Origin: Cyclobacterium jeungdonense
GTDB lineage: Bacteria > Bacteroidota > Bacteroidia > Cytophagales > Cyclobacteriaceae
Direction of reading: 5' to 3'
DNA: 64,000 nucleotides
Assembly: GCF_010994275.1 (NCBI RefSeq)
Contig: NZ_WMCD01000003.1
Span: 248,001-312,000 of the forward strand
The translations under genes were made by a program, and so were the position numbers. This document shows, one piece after another, positions 52,133 to 61,540 of the stretch (positions are counted from its first letter, which is position 1; every line of letters begins with the position of its first letter). The notes beneath the pieces were generated by a model. The model did no database searches. It had not been told where the DNA came from and saw nothing but the letters and a program-made list of their open reading frames with translations.

Positions 52133-53408
52133 AATAGTAGTGACAGCCCTTTTGTTTATCTGGGGTTTTGTAGTCATTCATCCTTCCAGCTTTGCACAAT
52201 TTTCATCCTCCACTTATAGTTCACTGGGGGTTGGGGTTTTCAATAACTCCGGCCTCACCCAAAATCAGGGAATGGGCGGAATGGGGATTAGTTTTGGCAA
52301 TAGTTATAGTGTAAACCATGTAAATCCGGCCATCTCTGTCAAGAATGGGGCTTACAGCTTTCAAGCAGCAATGAACTATAATCAATTATCTGCTGCGACA
52401 GAAGCCAGTTCGGAAAAACTCGATGGAGGAGGCTTGAGCTACGTGGCCATGTCCTTTCCGGTTGTACCCAGAAGATTCACTATAGGATTGGGCCTGAACC
52501 AGTTAACGGGTGTGAATTATAACATTACGGTTAATTCTCCGGTTGCCAATACAGCACTAACTTCTCAGAACATCATTGAAGGTAGGGGAGGGCTGAGCCA
52601 GGTTTACCTGCAATCCGGTTTTCAGGTTTATAAAGGGTTAAGCTTGGGCTTGGAGGGGGCATACACCTTTGGTTCAACTATCCGGACCAACCAGCTTGAC
52701 CTACTCGATGAAGAGATGAACGGTGTCGGAATATCTTCTGAATATTACGAAAGGTTAACCTTTAGTGACGTTACTTTCAAGGGTAGTTTTTATTATGCAC
52801 AACCTCTGGGAGATGAAAAGTACCTAAATTTAGGTGCCATTTATCATGTATTTGGAGATATTAATGGAAAAGAGTTTGCGAAAATGGGAGAATCGGGGCA
52901 AGCTAGCATTCCGAATTCACCCGGAGATGTGATTGCTGACAATGTCCCAGGAAGTGTTTTTCTACCTAATAAGGTAGGTTATGGTGTAACTTATGAAAAA
53001 ATTAATAAATTTGCTATAGGAGTTGAAGCGCAGTTTCAGGATTTTACCGATTATAGAGGCTTTAATGCTACTGAAGGGAATCTCGGAAATGCGTATAAAC
53101 TATCGCTGGGAGGGCAGTACATACCAGATGCGTTTTCGTTGGGAAGTGTATTGAGCAGGTCCACCTTTAGGGCGGGATTAGAGTACGAGCAGCTTCCCTA
53201 TATGTTGAACCAAAACCAAATTGATGATATTGGCATTAATTTTGGTACTTCGATACCAGTATACAGTTTATCGCTCTTAAATGTAGCTTTAAAGCTTGGT
53301 ACAAGAGGAACCGTCAATGACGGGCTGGTGAGAGAGAATTATTTTAAAGTTTCATTAGGAATATCTATAAATGACAACAGTTGGTTTTACAAAAAAGTAT
53401 TTGAATGA
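52119..53408 (+). CDS. outer-membrane beta-barrel protein, function unknown
   Basis: A 429-residue exported protein with a signal peptide ending SSFAQ and the alternating pattern and Gly/Tyr content of an outer-membrane barrel: YSSLGVGVFNNSGLTQNQG, MGGMGISFGNSYSVNHVNPA (a FadL/PorV-like N-terminal segment), many amphipathic strands, and a C-terminal WFYKKVFE. It resembles the Bacteroidota barrel found between coaX and a TPR gene; I cannot name a substrate. It starts inside coaX (14-base overlap) and its stop overlaps the next start by four bases. Confidence 0.8.
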   Translation: MSKNKIVVTALLFIWGFVVIHPSSFAQFSSSTYSSLGVGVFNNSGLTQNQGMGGMGISFGNSYSVNHVNPAISVKNGAYSFQAAMNYNQLSAATEASSEKLDGGGLSYVAMSFPVVPRRFTIGLGLNQLTGVNYNITVNSPVANTALTSQNIIEGRGGLSQVYLQSGFQVYKGLSLGLEGAYTFGSTIRTNQLDLLDEEMNGVGISSEYYERLTFSDVTFKGSFYYAQPLGDEKYLNLGAIYHVFGDINGKEFAKMGESGQASIPNSPGDVIADNVPGSVFLPNKVGYGVTYEKINKFAIGVEAQFQDFTDYRGFNATEGNLGNAYKLSLGGQYIPDAFSLGSVLSRSTFRAGLEYEQLPYMLNQNQIDDIGINFGTSIPVYSLSLLNVALKLGTRGTVNDGLVRENYFKVSLGISINDNSWFYKKVFE

Positions 53409-54724
53409 TGTTGACAACCATGAAAATTAAATCGGCAATTATTGGATGTTTGTCCTTCCTCGTGGTTGGACTGGCTCAGGCGCAGGATAACTGGAATTGG
53501 CCATCTGATCAAGAGATGGAATCAAAAGCCAGGGAATACAATGCTGCCTATAATGATTACATGAAATCAGGAGAGTTTCTGAAAGCAAAAGGACCATTGA
53601 ACTGGTTACTTAATAATGCTCCTGATCTGAATGAGGCACTTTATATAAACGGTGTCAAAGTGTATGAAGGTGCGGCGGAGCAGGCAACTGACGAGGCTGA
53701 AATCAGCACCTATCAGGATTCAGTTTTGACCATGTATGATCTGAGAAAAGAGCTTTATGACAATGAACCGCAATGGATTGCTAACAAAGCTTATTATGCC
53801 TACAAGTATTATAAGGGAAATAAGGATAAAGTAGACATCGCTGTTAAACTGTTTGAGCGTACTATTGAAATTCATGGTAAGCTGGAGCCATCTTCCTTGA
53901 ACGCGGCGTATTTTGATGCCATTTATCGAAATTTTGCCTTCAATAAGGCCTATACCCCGGAAGAGGTGATAAACAAATATGAGTTTATCATGGCTAAGCT
54001 GGAGGAAGATGAAGCTGCCGGTGACAACGTGGCCACATCTAAGGCAACGTTGGATCAGTTACTTGCTGCGATGGAAATCATCAACTGCGAATTCATTGAA
54101 AACAACATGGGGCCAAAATTGGCTGCAGATCCAACCAATCTTAAGCTGGCCAAGCAGATCTTCCAATATTCTATTAAAGAAAAATGTACCAGTAGTGATA
54201 TATTCTTGCTGGCGCTTGAGACGATTGATAATGATAGTCCCACTTTCAGTACTTCTCAGGTAAGAGGCATGCGGTACATGCAAAATTCAGAGTATGCAAA
54301 GGCTGGTGAATTGTTTGAAAAAGCATTGACCCTGGCAGAGACAGATGAACAAAAAGCCGAAATCCATTGGGACATGGCAAAAGTACATGCCAATTTGGGT
54401 AGAAAAAGTCAGGCCAGGTCATCTGCATTGAAAGCTGCCGAGTTAAACCCAGAAAGAGAATCTGACGCCCATTCATTCATTGGTGGTTTGATTATGTCTT
54501 CTTCCAATGATTGTAGAAGAGGTGAGAGCCGTGTGAAAGATTATTCCATCTTCATCGCCGCTTACAATGCGTACGCCAGAGCAGGTGACAGTCAGGGTAT
54601 GGCCCAGGCGAAAGCTAGATTCCCTTCCAAAGAGGAGCTCTTTACGGAAGGTTTTCAGGTAGGGGATACCGTTAATACCGGCTGTTGGGTAGGTCAATCG
54701 GTAGCATTGGCTACAAGGGACTGA
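53405..54724 (+). CDS. exported TPR protein, partner of the upstream barrel gene
   Basis: A 439-residue periplasmic protein. A signal peptide (SAIIGCLSFLVVGLAQAQ) precedes a helical region with TPR-like repeats, clearest near residues 300-370 (RYMQNSEYAKAGELFEKALT, IHWDMAKVHANLGRKSQAR). The C-terminal part ends in GDTVNTGCWVGQSVALATRD, with Cys also at DCRRGESR; these two Cys could form a disulfide. The four-base overlap with the barrel gene suggests their products work together, possibly in outer-membrane assembly; that role is inference. A terminator closes the unit. Confidence 0.82.
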   Translation: MMLTTMKIKSAIIGCLSFLVVGLAQAQDNWNWPSDQEMESKAREYNAAYNDYMKSGEFLKAKGPLNWLLNNAPDLNEALYINGVKVYEGAAEQATDEAEISTYQDSVLTMYDLRKELYDNEPQWIANKAYYAYKYYKGNKDKVDIAVKLFERTIEIHGKLEPSSLNAAYFDAIYRNFAFNKAYTPEEVINKYEFIMAKLEEDEAAGDNVATSKATLDQLLAAMEIINCEFIENNMGPKLAADPTNLKLAKQIFQYSIKEKCTSSDIFLLALETIDNDSPTFSTSQVRGMRYMQNSEYAKAGELFEKALTLAETDEQKAEIHWDMAKVHANLGRKSQARSSALKAAELNPERESDAHSFIGGLIMSSSNDCRRGESRVKDYSIFIAAYNAYARAGDSQGMAQAKARFPSKEELFTEGFQVGDTVNTGCWVGQSVALATRD

Positions 54725-54780
54725 TGAACCAATCACTCAGCACTTTAAAAGAAAGTTAATTCCCTAATCGGAACGAAATT

Positions 54781-54811
54781 AAAAGGCGGTATAACTACCG
54801 CCTTTTTTAGG
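54781..54811 (+). terminator. intrinsic terminator after the TPR gene
   Basis: A perfect 11-bp stem (54781-54791 with 54796-54806) with a 4-base loop and a T-run, 57 bases past the stop. It separates the coaX unit from the lptC unit. Confidence 0.92.
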
Positions 54812-54932
54812 TTTAGTCCCCGCTAACTATTAAATATTTACCTTGGGCACAAAACCTTTGGTTCATACAAGCGTCGTAGGATACAGGAATGCATTGCAAA
54901 GAAAAGATGTGTATTCCTCTTAAAATTGTGTG

Positions 54933-54940
54933 TACCTTTG
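54933..54940 (+). promoter_or_regulatory. -7 box (TACCTTTG) for the lptC unit
   Basis: TACCTTTG followed by CA at 54933-54940 is the commonest strong form of the Bacteroidota -7 element. Transcription would begin near 54947, which places the proposed lptC ATG (55015) downstream and excludes the longer frame starting at 54889. Confidence 0.65.
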
Positions 54941-55014
54941 CATTTGGCTATATGGTAAGAATTAAGTGCAAGACTACATCGTTAATAGGCAGAAATGACC
55001 AAATTCTTAGTGTA

Positions 55015-55557
55015 ATGGGTGCAATCAGATTTCTTTGCACGTGGATGGGGGCGGTGTTGCTCTTAGGGTCGTTGTTTTCCTGTAGGGAGGATTTGGATAA
55101 AAGTCAACTAAAAAATTACGAAGGCCCTTACCGGATCAGCCATAACATAGAATTGCTCCATAGTGACTCTGCCCTCGTAAGGACTAAGCTAATGGCTGCG
55201 AAGCAGCTAGAGTACCTGAATCAGGATACAGAGTTTCCGGAGGGAATCGTCATCCATTTTTTTGACAAGGAGGGGACACTGAGCACAACTATTCGTGCGG
55301 ACAGGGGATACTACGATCGAAAAAACAACCTGTATAGGGGAGAGGGAGATGTTCAGGTAGAAAATCTTCAAAAAGAGCAAAAGTTGTCATCTGAGGAATT
55401 GTTTTGGGATCCTGGTAAGGAAAAGATTTATACAGAAAAGTTTGTGACGGTGGAAGAACCCGATCGAATCATTAAAGGTACCGGGATGGAAGCAGATGAA
55501 GGCTTCAATGAGTATACCTTCAACAAAGTAACGGGGGTAATAAATAATGCGCTTTAA
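55015..55557 (+). CDS. lptC: LPS export protein LptC (lipoprotein form)
   Basis: LptC, 180 residues, part of the periplasmic bridge that carries lipopolysaccharide from LptBFG to LptA. The N-terminal segment MGAVLLLGSLFSC has a lipobox, as is common in Bacteroidota where LptC is a lipoprotein rather than a membrane-helix protein. The beta-jellyroll body shows FDKEGTLSTTIRADRGYYD, GDVQVENLQKEQKLSSEELF and KFVTVEEPDRIIKGTGMEAD, family-typical. The start at 55015 is chosen from the promoter and signal peptide. A small membrane protein and a CorC-type gene follow. Confidence 0.88.
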   Translation: MGAIRFLCTWMGAVLLLGSLFSCREDLDKSQLKNYEGPYRISHNIELLHSDSALVRTKLMAAKQLEYLNQDTEFPEGIVIHFFDKEGTLSTTIRADRGYYDRKNNLYRGEGDVQVENLQKEQKLSSEELFWDPGKEKIYTEKFVTVEEPDRIIKGTGMEADEGFNEYTFNKVTGVINNAL

Positions 55558-55566
55558 AACTGAAAA

Positions 55567-55785
55567 ATGAAATTCACGAGTACCATAATTTTGTCCTTAG
55601 CTGCAGCCATGGTGGTGATAGGTTCCCACCTCACCATGAAGGCAGGAATCATGGCTTCCTATCCGTTTTTTATGTTTGCCGTGTTGCTCTTGTTCTGGCA
55701 CATGTATCGAAGGAATCAATCGGAGGAGGAGAATAAGAATCAACAAAAAGGAGGAAAACGAAAAAATAGAAAATCCAATGGATGA
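55567..55785 (+). CDS. small two-helix membrane protein of unknown function
   Basis: A 72-residue protein with two hydrophobic segments (TIILSLAAAMVVIGSHLTM and ASYPFFMFAVLLLFWHMY) and a long, very basic tail (QQKGGKRKNRKSNG). No family is recognised. It begins nine bases after lptC and its last eight bases overlap the start of the CorC-type gene, so it is a tightly held member of the unit. An accessory role to either neighbour is a guess from position. Confidence 0.7.
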   Translation: MKFTSTIILSLAAAMVVIGSHLTMKAGIMASYPFFMFAVLLLFWHMYRRNQSEEENKNQQKGGKRKNRKSNG

Positions 55786-57037
55786 TCAGTATTTAATCCT
55801 CGTACTGGTAAGCCTGGTTTTTTCTGCCTTGTTTTCGGGGATGGAGATTGCATTTGTTTCTGCCAATCGCCTGCACATTGAGCTGCAGAGCAAACAAGGC
55901 AAAATTTCCGGTAAAATCTTAGCTACGTTTATTCAGAATCCTGGACAATTCATAGGCACTACTCTGATGGGCAATACTATCAGTTTGGTGCTTTATGGAA
56001 TTTTCATGGCCTATCTTTTAGGGCCTCCCTTGGGATATGTATTGCCAGAGGCGTTGAATACGCAGGCTGGGGTGATGATTGTGCAAACCATCGTGTCTAC
56101 CATCGTGGTGCTGATCACAGCGGAGTTTATTCCTAAAAGTATTTTTATTTTAAATCCCAACAGTCTGTTGACGGTTTTTTCTTTTCCTTTTGCAATTATA
56201 TACTACCTGTTATACCCGGTAGTATGGGTAGTGGTGGGCCTATCCAAAATAGTCATTACAAAGGTGCTGAAATTGGAATATAATGAAGATAGGCCTGCCT
56301 TTACCATCACGGACCTGAACAGTTTTATACAAAATTACCTGGATCCAAAAGGGGAAGATGTTGATATTGATGCCAAGATTTTTGACAATGCGGTAGATTT
56401 CAAAAAAGTAAAGGTAAGAGAGTGCATGGTGCCCCGAACGGACATAGTAGCGGTGGAAGCAACAGACCCGATTGGAGAATTAAAACAAGTTTTTGTTGAA
56501 AGCGGACATTCTAAAATCATCATTTATAAAGAAACAATCGATGATGTAATCGGATACTGTCATCATCTGGAGCTCTTTAAGAAACCGAAGGCGATCGAAG
56601 ATATTTTGACACCCATCATTATCGTTCCAGAATCTGCCCTGGCGAATGAATTACTGGTTCAGTTTATCAAGGATAGAAAAAGCCTTGCTCTGGTTGTGGA
56701 TGAATTTGGAGGCACCAGTGGGATTGTGAGCATGGAAGACATCATCGAGGAAATCTTTGGAGAAATTGAAGATGAGTATGATAGTGATGATTTGATCGAA
56801 CAAAAAGTTTCCGATGACGAATACCTACTGAGCGCCAGACATGAGATTGACTACATTAATGAAAAATACGAGTGGAATTTGCCGGAAGGAGAATTCGAGA
56901 CTCTGGCCGGATTTATTTTGTCCCTGACGGAAAGTATTCCTCAAAAAGGGGAGTCGGTAAGTTTCGGGCCTTTTACTTTTACAGTGGTATCCAAACAGGA
57001 TCACCGAATAGATACAATCAAAATAAAAATAGAATAA
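55778..57037 (+). CDS. hemolysin/CorC-family transporter-like protein (DUF21, CBS pair, CorC_HlyC)
   Basis: A 419-residue protein of the CNNM/CorC group. The order is the DUF21 membrane domain (residues 1-200, four helices, with LFSGMEIAFVSANR), two CBS domains (VPRTDIVAVEATDPIGELKQ; FIKDRKSLALVVDEFGGTSG), and a C-terminal CorC_HlyC domain (YEWNLPEGEFETLAGFIL). Members are Mg2+/Co2+ efflux or Mg2+ homeostasis proteins; the hemolysin name is historic. I use the ATG at 55778; the frame from 55676 would overlap the small membrane gene entirely. Confidence 0.9.
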   Translation: MDDQYLILVLVSLVFSALFSGMEIAFVSANRLHIELQSKQGKISGKILATFIQNPGQFIGTTLMGNTISLVLYGIFMAYLLGPPLGYVLPEALNTQAGVMIVQTIVSTIVVLITAEFIPKSIFILNPNSLLTVFSFPFAIIYYLLYPVVWVVVGLSKIVITKVLKLEYNEDRPAFTITDLNSFIQNYLDPKGEDVDIDAKIFDNAVDFKKVKVRECMVPRTDIVAVEATDPIGELKQVFVESGHSKIIIYKETIDDVIGYCHHLELFKKPKAIEDILTPIIIVPESALANELLVQFIKDRKSLALVVDEFGGTSGIVSMEDIIEEIFGEIEDEYDSDDLIEQKVSDDEYLLSARHEIDYINEKYEWNLPEGEFETLAGFILSLTESIPQKGESVSFGPFTFTVVSKQDHRIDTIKIKIE

Positions 57038-57133
57038 AACCCGTGTAGCAGAAATACTTGATTTATAGATGGGGTAATATTTTGAATTTACCTTTAGATG
57101 TAATTATTTTGCGACACTGCAAAAAACAGGAGA

Positions 57134-59248
57134 ATGGCATTAATAAAACAAATTAGACAAAGAACAGGACTTGCGATCGGTGTGATTGCTGTAGGACTGA
57201 TTTTCTTTTTGGTGGGAGGAGATATTCTGGGCCCCAATTCAATGATAATGGGATCCAGTCGGACCACCGTGGGAGAAATTGCCGGTGAAGACATCTCTTA
57301 TGATGAATATGTTCAGAAAATTGAACAAACCAAAATGAGGTTTCAACAAAATACAGGTAGAAACCCGAATGAAAACGAATTAACAAGTATACGGGAACAA
57401 GCTTGGCAGGCATTGATTGTCGAAAAGATTTTTTCCGAACAGTACGAAGAATTGGGATTGGTGATATCCGATGAAGAACTCGTGGATATGGTCCAGGGAA
57501 AAAATATCATTGGCGAACTTAGAAGGCAACTTACCAATCCTCAAACCGGTGAATTTGACCGGGAGCAATTGATCACCTTCCTGCAGTCTCTGCAGAATGC
57601 AGACCCTCAGCAGCAAATGTTCTGGGCGCAGCAGGAGCAATTGTTTGCCGATTCCCGATTACGGATCAAGTATGACAATATACTTGCGACATCTGAATAC
57701 GCTACTACGGCGGAAGCCGAACTTCAGCATAAAATGGCGAATACCATTGCCGATGTAAGGTATATTCAGATTCCTTATTATGCAGTTTCTGACTCTCTGG
57801 TCCAGGTTACGGATTCGGAAATCAGGTCTTATATCAATAATAATCAGGAAAAATTTCAAGTGGAAGAAAGCAGGGGATTGCAGTACGTACGGTTCCCGCT
57901 TCATCCCAGCGAGGAGGATTCGGCAGCTACGCTGGAGCAGATTAATGGCTTAGTTGCAGAACTCAAGGAAACTACCAATGATTCCGCGTTCGTTGTAAGA
58001 AATTCCGAGGCTCTAAATCCCTTCAGAACCATTAATCCGGGTGATCCTCTTCCGGTGAGTTTTGCCAATAACGTTGACCAACCCAAAGAAGGAGTGGTTT
58101 ATGGTCCTTTCTTAAGTAATAATTCGAGTTACGTTGCCTATAAAATAAGTGAGCAATTTGATGGCGATCCCCGTATGAGAGCAAGTCACATATTGCTAAG
58201 TACAGAGGGACTGGAAGGAGAGGCAAAAGAGCAGGTAAGAGCCAGGGCTCAGGAAATATTGGAAGAAGTGAACGAAACCGGAAACTTTGAGGTCGCTGCT
58301 GCGCAATACGGGCAGGACGCTACGTCCCAACGAGGGGGTGATTTAGGTTGGTTTTTTCGGGACGATTTTGTTACCGAATTTGCAGATGCTGTATTTGCTG
58401 CCAACTCCGTAGGAGTCATCAACGAGCTGGTGGAAACTGAATATGGGTTCCATATCATCAAGGTGACTGAATTGCCTCAGACCTTAACCCGAAAACTGGC
58501 TGTGTTAGAGCGGGAATTAATCGCAAGTGATATCACCAGAAACAATATATTCAGGAATGCAGATTATTTTGCTGCCAACTCTACCAACGCCAACACCTTT
58601 GAGGCAAACGCCGAAAAGGAAAATTACCAGGTAATGGAAGCCAATGGTGTAGGAGCTACTGCCCGTTCGTTGAATAACATGGGTGGAGCAAGGGAAATTA
58701 TCCGATGGGCATTTAATGACGCGTCCGTTGGTACCGTTTCTCAGGTTTTTGAATTAGATGATGCTTACGTGGTGGCGTTACTTACAAACAAAACCGAAGA
58801 AGGAAATGGAAGCATCAATAATCCCGTAATAAAGGCCCAGGCTACACAGGAATTGAGGAATGAGAAAAAAGCAGCCTATATAAAAGAGAAAATTGCTGAT
58901 CTGGAAACGCTGGAAGCAATAAAGGAAGTTTTCCCGGACGCATCTATTGGCTCAACAGCTGACCTCCGTATGAATGCGAGTGTGTTGCCGGGTGTAGGTT
59001 TTGCTCCCAAAGCAGTGGGCGCTATTTTCGGACTTCAGAATTCCGGAGAAATGACAGATCCGATTCAGGAAGACATTGGAGTGATAGTAGCACAACTGAA
59101 TAGCATCATTCCTGCCTCTGAGATAGGGGATTATACCCGTTATCAAAATGAAATTACAGATAATGCTTCCCAAAGAACGGCATATATGATCATGATGGCC
59201 ATGGAAGAATTGGCAGAAGTAAAAGATTATCGGTATAAGTTCTTTTAA
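57134..59248 (+). CDS. PpiD-like peptidyl-prolyl isomerase, membrane-anchored foldase
   Basis: A 704-residue periplasmic foldase: one N-terminal transmembrane helix (LAIGVIAVGLIFFLVGGDIL), a SurA-N/PpiD chaperone region, a parvulin-type PPIase domain (about residues 347-445, with RASHILLS, GGDLGWFFRDDF and YGFHIIKVTE), and a long C-terminal region. It matches PpiD (SurA_N_3 plus rotamase). It should assist folding of exported and outer-membrane proteins near the translocon. A possible promoter in the 96-base gap upstream (TTTG 57081, TATTTTG 57105) is imperfect. A terminator follows. Confidence 0.92.
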   Translation: MALIKQIRQRTGLAIGVIAVGLIFFLVGGDILGPNSMIMGSSRTTVGEIAGEDISYDEYVQKIEQTKMRFQQNTGRNPNENELTSIREQAWQALIVEKIFSEQYEELGLVISDEELVDMVQGKNIIGELRRQLTNPQTGEFDREQLITFLQSLQNADPQQQMFWAQQEQLFADSRLRIKYDNILATSEYATTAEAELQHKMANTIADVRYIQIPYYAVSDSLVQVTDSEIRSYINNNQEKFQVEESRGLQYVRFPLHPSEEDSAATLEQINGLVAELKETTNDSAFVVRNSEALNPFRTINPGDPLPVSFANNVDQPKEGVVYGPFLSNNSSYVAYKISEQFDGDPRMRASHILLSTEGLEGEAKEQVRARAQEILEEVNETGNFEVAAAQYGQDATSQRGGDLGWFFRDDFVTEFADAVFAANSVGVINELVETEYGFHIIKVTELPQTLTRKLAVLERELIASDITRNNIFRNADYFAANSTNANTFEANAEKENYQVMEANGVGATARSLNNMGGAREIIRWAFNDASVGTVSQVFELDDAYVVALLTNKTEEGNGSINNPVIKAQATQELRNEKKAAYIKEKIADLETLEAIKEVFPDASIGSTADLRMNASVLPGVGFAPKAVGAIFGLQNSGEMTDPIQEDIGVIVAQLNSIIPASEIGDYTRYQNEITDNASQRTAYMIMMAMEELAEVKDYRYKFF

Positions 59249-59269
59249 CAGGCTTTTAAAACCCTATTT

Positions 59270-59302
59270 AAATCCCATTCCCTGAAAGGAATGGGATTTT
59301 TT
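59270..59302 (+). terminator. intrinsic terminator after the PpiD-like gene
   Basis: A perfect 12-bp stem (59270-59281 with 59288-59299) with a 6-base loop ends in a run of six T (59297-59302), 22 bases past the stop. Confidence 0.93.
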
Positions 59303-59347
59303 GCGTTTCAGGGATTTAATTTCCCCAAAAAATGGTTGATAGGGTAT

Positions 59348-59614
59348 ATGAGTAGTAAATTCAATGCTATTTCCTTTAAGGAAAAACTGGAAAATCAAAC
59401 CAGTTTCCCAGCCTTATATATGTTTAAATTTATTGTCCCGAGTGGAAAGGAGGGAGAAGTGGCAGCCCTACTACCCGGTAATGAGATGACATTGAAAGTT
59501 TCATCAAAGGGCAAATACACTAGCGCCACCATCAAGGCAATGATGCCTGACAGTCAATCGATCCTAGATGTATATGTAAAGGCAGCGGAGATTGAAGGAG
59601 TAATCGCACTATAA
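59348..59614 (+). CDS. DUF493 family protein
   Basis: An 88-residue DUF493 (YbeD-like) protein, a small ferredoxin-like alpha/beta fold related to regulatory ACT domains. Key features are [20 protein letters not shown], the strand [19 protein letters not shown] and the terminal helix with [16 protein letters not shown] use the ATG at 59348; the longer frame from 59291 would start inside the terminator stem. In other bacteria ybeD lies near lipoic-acid genes; here it precedes a pterin dehydratase gene. Function is unknown. Confidence 0.86.
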   Translation: MSSKFNAISFKEKLENQTSFPALYMFKFIVPSGKEGEVAALLPGNEMTLKVSSKGKYTSATIKAMMPDSQSILDVYVKAAEIEGVIAL

Positions 59615-59625
59615 AAATTAACAAT

Positions 59626-59856
59626 ATGTGGAAAGAAGAAAATAATAAATTGATTCAAACTTTTGAGTTTAAGGATTTTCAGGAGGCATTTGCATTCATG
59701 ACAAGAGTGGCCTTTCTGGCAGAGGCGCAGCAGCACCATCCCAATTGGAGCAATGTGTACAACAAGGTTCAAATAGAGTTGACAACACATGACAAGGGCA
59801 ACACGATCACTGAAAAAGATAGAAAATTGGCCAAAGCCATAGATGGAATTAACTAA
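59626..59856 (+). CDS. 4a-hydroxytetrahydrobiopterin dehydratase (pterin carbinolamine dehydratase)
   Basis: A 76-residue DCoH/PCD-fold protein. The family signature is the pair of His and the Pro-x-Trp: [18 protein letters not shown], and the later strand [18 protein letters not shown], both complete. It recycles oxidised tetrahydropterin, usually for phenylalanine hydroxylase; no hydroxylase is in the window. Its TAA overlaps the ATG of rsmI (TAATG), indicating coupled translation. Confidence 0.92.
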   Translation: MWKEENNKLIQTFEFKDFQEAFAFMTRVAFLAEAQQHHPNWSNVYNKVQIELTTHDKGNTITEKDRKLAKAIDGIN

Positions 59857-60542
59857 TGGAGGAAAGCACTTCCATTAGTTTGTATTTAGTACCTACGCCT
59901 ATTGGAAACCTGAAGGACATCACCCTGAGGGCATTGGAAACCTTGCAAGAGGTAGATGTTATTTTAGCGGAAGACACCCGAACATCCGGGAAACTGCTGA
60001 AACATTATGCCGTAAAACGTCCTTTGGAAAGTTATCATATTCATAACGAACACCAGAGCATTTCCCGGCTTTTGCACAGAATGGGAGAAGGAACAGTTTT
60101 TGCACTGATTACAGATGCAGGCACGCCTGGAATTTCTGATCCGGGGTTTTTATTGGTACGGGAGGCGCTGGCAGCTAATTTTGAAGTTTGTAGCCTGCCG
60201 GGAGCCACAGCAATCATCCCTGCGCTGGTCAATTCGGGATTGCCGAATGACCGTTTTCTGTTTGAAGGGTTTCTTCCTCACAAGAAGGGTAGAAAGACAA
60301 GGATAGAGGCGCTAAAAGAAGAAACCCGTACGATGGTTTTCTTCGAATCGCCCTACCGCTTGCTGAAAACCCTGCAACAATTTTCGGATGCATTTGGACC
60401 TGAGAGACAGGCTTGTGTCAGCAGGGAATTGACCAAGATGCATGAGGAAAATGTCAGAGGGAGCCTGCAGGAGATCTTAACATATTATACTGAAAACACA
60501 CTCAAAGGCGAAATAGTGATCACATTGTCCGGAAAACAATGA
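59856..60542 (+). CDS. rsmI: 16S rRNA (cytidine(1402)-2'-O)-methyltransferase
   Basis: RsmI, 228 residues, methylates the ribose of C1402 in the decoding centre of 16S rRNA using S-adenosylmethionine. It belongs to the tetrapyrrole methylase fold: LVPTPIGNLKDITLRAL at the N-terminus, VILAEDTRTSGKLLKHY, ALITDAGTPGISDPG, LPGATAIIPALVNSGLP and FESPYRLLKTL. Some members are about 270-290 residues; this one lacks the short C-terminal extension. It overlaps the genes on both sides (TAATG and ATGA). Confidence 0.94.
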   Translation: MEESTSISLYLVPTPIGNLKDITLRALETLQEVDVILAEDTRTSGKLLKHYAVKRPLESYHIHNEHQSISRLLHRMGEGTVFALITDAGTPGISDPGFLLVREALAANFEVCSLPGATAIIPALVNSGLPNDRFLFEGFLPHKKGRKTRIEALKEETRTMVFFESPYRLLKTLQQFSDAFGPERQACVSRELTKMHEENVRGSLQEILTYYTENTLKGEIVITLSGKQ

Positions 60543-61342
60543 AAAGTATTGAATTGGAGCGTATTACGCAGCAAGTAGCCAGCCTTGCCCGGCATGCAGG
60601 TGCTTTTATCAGGGAAGAAGGGAGAAATTTTAGCCTTGAAAAAGTTGAACAGAAAGGATTCAATGATCTGGTCTCTTACGTGGATAAAGGAGCGGAGGAA
60701 ATTATAGTCAAAGGTTTGTCTGAAATTTTGCCTCAGGCAGGTTTCATTACGGAAGAAGGGACAAAATTGGATACGAGCCGGGAACTGACATGGATAGTTG
60801 ACCCATTGGATGGAACCACTAATTTCGTGCATGGTATACCGGTGTTTGCCGTGTCTATTGCACTTGCCAAAGATACCGAGATCCTCTCTGGAGTGGTGTA
60901 CGAGATTAATTTGGATGAATGCTTTGCTGCTTACAAGGGGGCACCTGCTACCTGCAACGGGGTACCCATTCGGGTAAGCGAGACTGATCAGCTTGCAAAT
61001 AGTTTGGTGGCAACTGGTTTTCCTTATAATGACGGTGGGAAAACTGCCAGGTACCTGGACTTGCTTTCCTATTTCCTAAGGAACACGCACGGGCTTAGAA
61101 GGCTTGGTTCAGCTGCTGTAGATCTGTGTTACGTAGCCTGTGGGAGAGTGGAAGGCTATCTCGAGTATAATTTGCAGTCCTACGATATTGCGGCAGGTAC
61201 GTTGATTGTGAAGCAAGCAGGCGGTGAGATAAGTGATTTCAATGGTGGAGATAATTATCTCTTTGGAGGTCAGATTTTGGCCAGTAATGCGAAGATACAC
61301 GAAGACCTGATCCTGGCGATTGAGTCTCATTTTGAACTATAG
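60539..61342 (+). CDS. inositol monophosphatase family protein
   Basis: A 267-residue Mg2+-dependent phosphatase of the IMPase/CysQ/FBPase superfamily. The metal sites are GFITEEGT (Glu), IVDPLDGTTNFVHG (Asp, Asp) and LQSYDIAAGTLIV (Asp), with CNGVPIRVSE as a further family mark. All metal ligands are present, so it should be active, on inositol-1-phosphate or a related sugar phosphate. The start overlaps the rsmI stop by four bases, and the gene ends the operon. Confidence 0.92.
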   Translation: MKSIELERITQQVASLARHAGAFIREEGRNFSLEKVEQKGFNDLVSYVDKGAEEIIVKGLSEILPQAGFITEEGTKLDTSRELTWIVDPLDGTTNFVHGIPVFAVSIALAKDTEILSGVVYEINLDECFAAYKGAPATCNGVPIRVSETDQLANSLVATGFPYNDGGKTARYLDLLSYFLRNTHGLRRLGSAAVDLCYVACGRVEGYLEYNLQSYDIAAGTLIVKQAGGEISDFNGGDNYLFGGQILASNAKIHEDLILAIESHFEL

Positions 61343-61478
61343 GAAGAAATAATTGACCTATTAAATTTGTGATTAACTACAAAAAACATAATTCAAAAAA
61401 AATAATTCCGTCTGTGAAAAAATAATTTGTATTTTCGGTATAATTGATTAGCTTTCAATTATTTAAAGTATCATTCTT

Positions 61479-61540
61479 TTTGACAACCAAATCACCCAAC
61501 CCTTGATCTAATCAAGGCCTATAAACAAACAGTTGTCAAA
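61479..61540 (+). promoter_or_regulatory. nested inverted repeats in the leader of the F420-type oxidoreductase gene
   Basis: An outer 9-bp inverted repeat TTTGACAAC (61479-61487) / GTTGTCAAA (61532-61540) encloses an inner 7-bp hairpin CCTTGAT (61501-61507) / ATCAAGG (61511-61517). The block ends 31 bases before the ATG at 61572. It could be an RNA leader structure or a pair of operator half-sites. It has no T-run and is not a terminator. Confidence 0.55.

Noticed and set aside
59291..59347. Longer N-terminus of the DUF493 protein
   Set aside because: It would begin inside the terminator stem of the upstream gene; the ATG at 59348 matches the family start.
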